Notes under the pieces: generated by a model
Database searches by the model: none
Seen by the model: the letters and a program-made list of their open reading frames with translations, nothing else
Told to the model about the DNA's origin: nothing
Shown here: piece by piece, positions 63,833 to 64,000 of the stretch
Position numbering within the stretch: position 1 is the first letter of the stretch
Layout: every line of letters begins with the position of its first letter
Assembly (NCBI GenBank): GCA_958510875.1
Contig: OY294070.1
Span: 22,435,631 to 22,499,630 of the forward strand
DNA: 64,000 bases
Direction: 5' to 3'
Source: Endomychus coccineus
Taxonomy: Eukaryota; Arthropoda; Insecta; Coleoptera; Endomychidae
Position numbers and translations under genes: made by a program

Positions 63833-64000
63833 ATATTTAATACAGTTTAATTAATTCACAAAATTTAAACAAAACAAAATTCACAATATTTAACAACATT
63901 CACAATACACATATTTTAAATACATTAGAAAGTGAATTTTAGTCTTAGATTTTTTTCCCCACACTCTAAGTGAGTACACATTTGTATTGTGTAGTGAGAA

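Overview
This is AT-rich nuclear DNA from an insect. Evidence: spliced genes with GT-AG introns, an insect-type Boule/DAZ RNA-binding protein, an Rca1/Emi1 orthologue fragment, and a dense load of insect transposons (mariner, piggyBac, P/THAP-type, hAT-type MITE, Ty3/Gypsy, Jockey/CR1-type and Penelope-like elements). A beetle or other large-genome insect fits best, but the species cannot be fixed from sequence alone. No CRISPR array, tRNA, rRNA or bacterial gene was seen.

Host genes, all on the + strand. (1) 1908-2504: terminal exon of an Rca1/Emi1 (FBXO5-like) APC/C inhibitor, with a zinc-binding region and the basic Leu-Arg tail. (2) About 13.2-49.2 kb: boule. Six coding exons join in perfect phase (13975-14122, 18504-18757, 19694-19871, 23523-23641, 36815-37063, 47670-48968) to give 748 aa. 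A separate terminal exon at 30484-30561 would end a 258-aa short form. (3) 61457-63614: a two-exon C2H2 zinc-finger gene with 12 intact fingers on an 87-bp repeat; a 2-base deletion truncates it and leaves finger remnants downstream.

Mobile DNA fills most of the rest. Penelope-like elements (PLEs) form inverted-arm structures at 548-1670, 15035-15806, 24990-25335, 25412-26303, 35922-36355 and 55680-55845. In one family both arms carry a hammerhead-ribozyme-like motif. At least seven long-inverted-repeat foldback elements (FB1-FB7) are present. FB1 and FB7 share GGGCAA termini and 4-bp target duplications; FB3 carries a decayed CXC-domain gene and FB4 a captured LTR plus leader. FB7 sits inside a mariner. 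A Ty3/Gypsy element with apparently identical 309-bp LTRs lies in sense orientation in the last boule intron (40190-45544); it has lost its RNase H region and carries an in-frame stop in pol. Three short P-like elements encoding only the first part of a THAP domain lie at 57.2-61.3 kb, just upstream of the zinc-finger gene.

Working picture: two or three host loci expanded by nested transposon insertion. boule is the central gene, and its introns hold several kilobase-scale inverted repeats that would fold into double-stranded RNA in the pre-mRNA.
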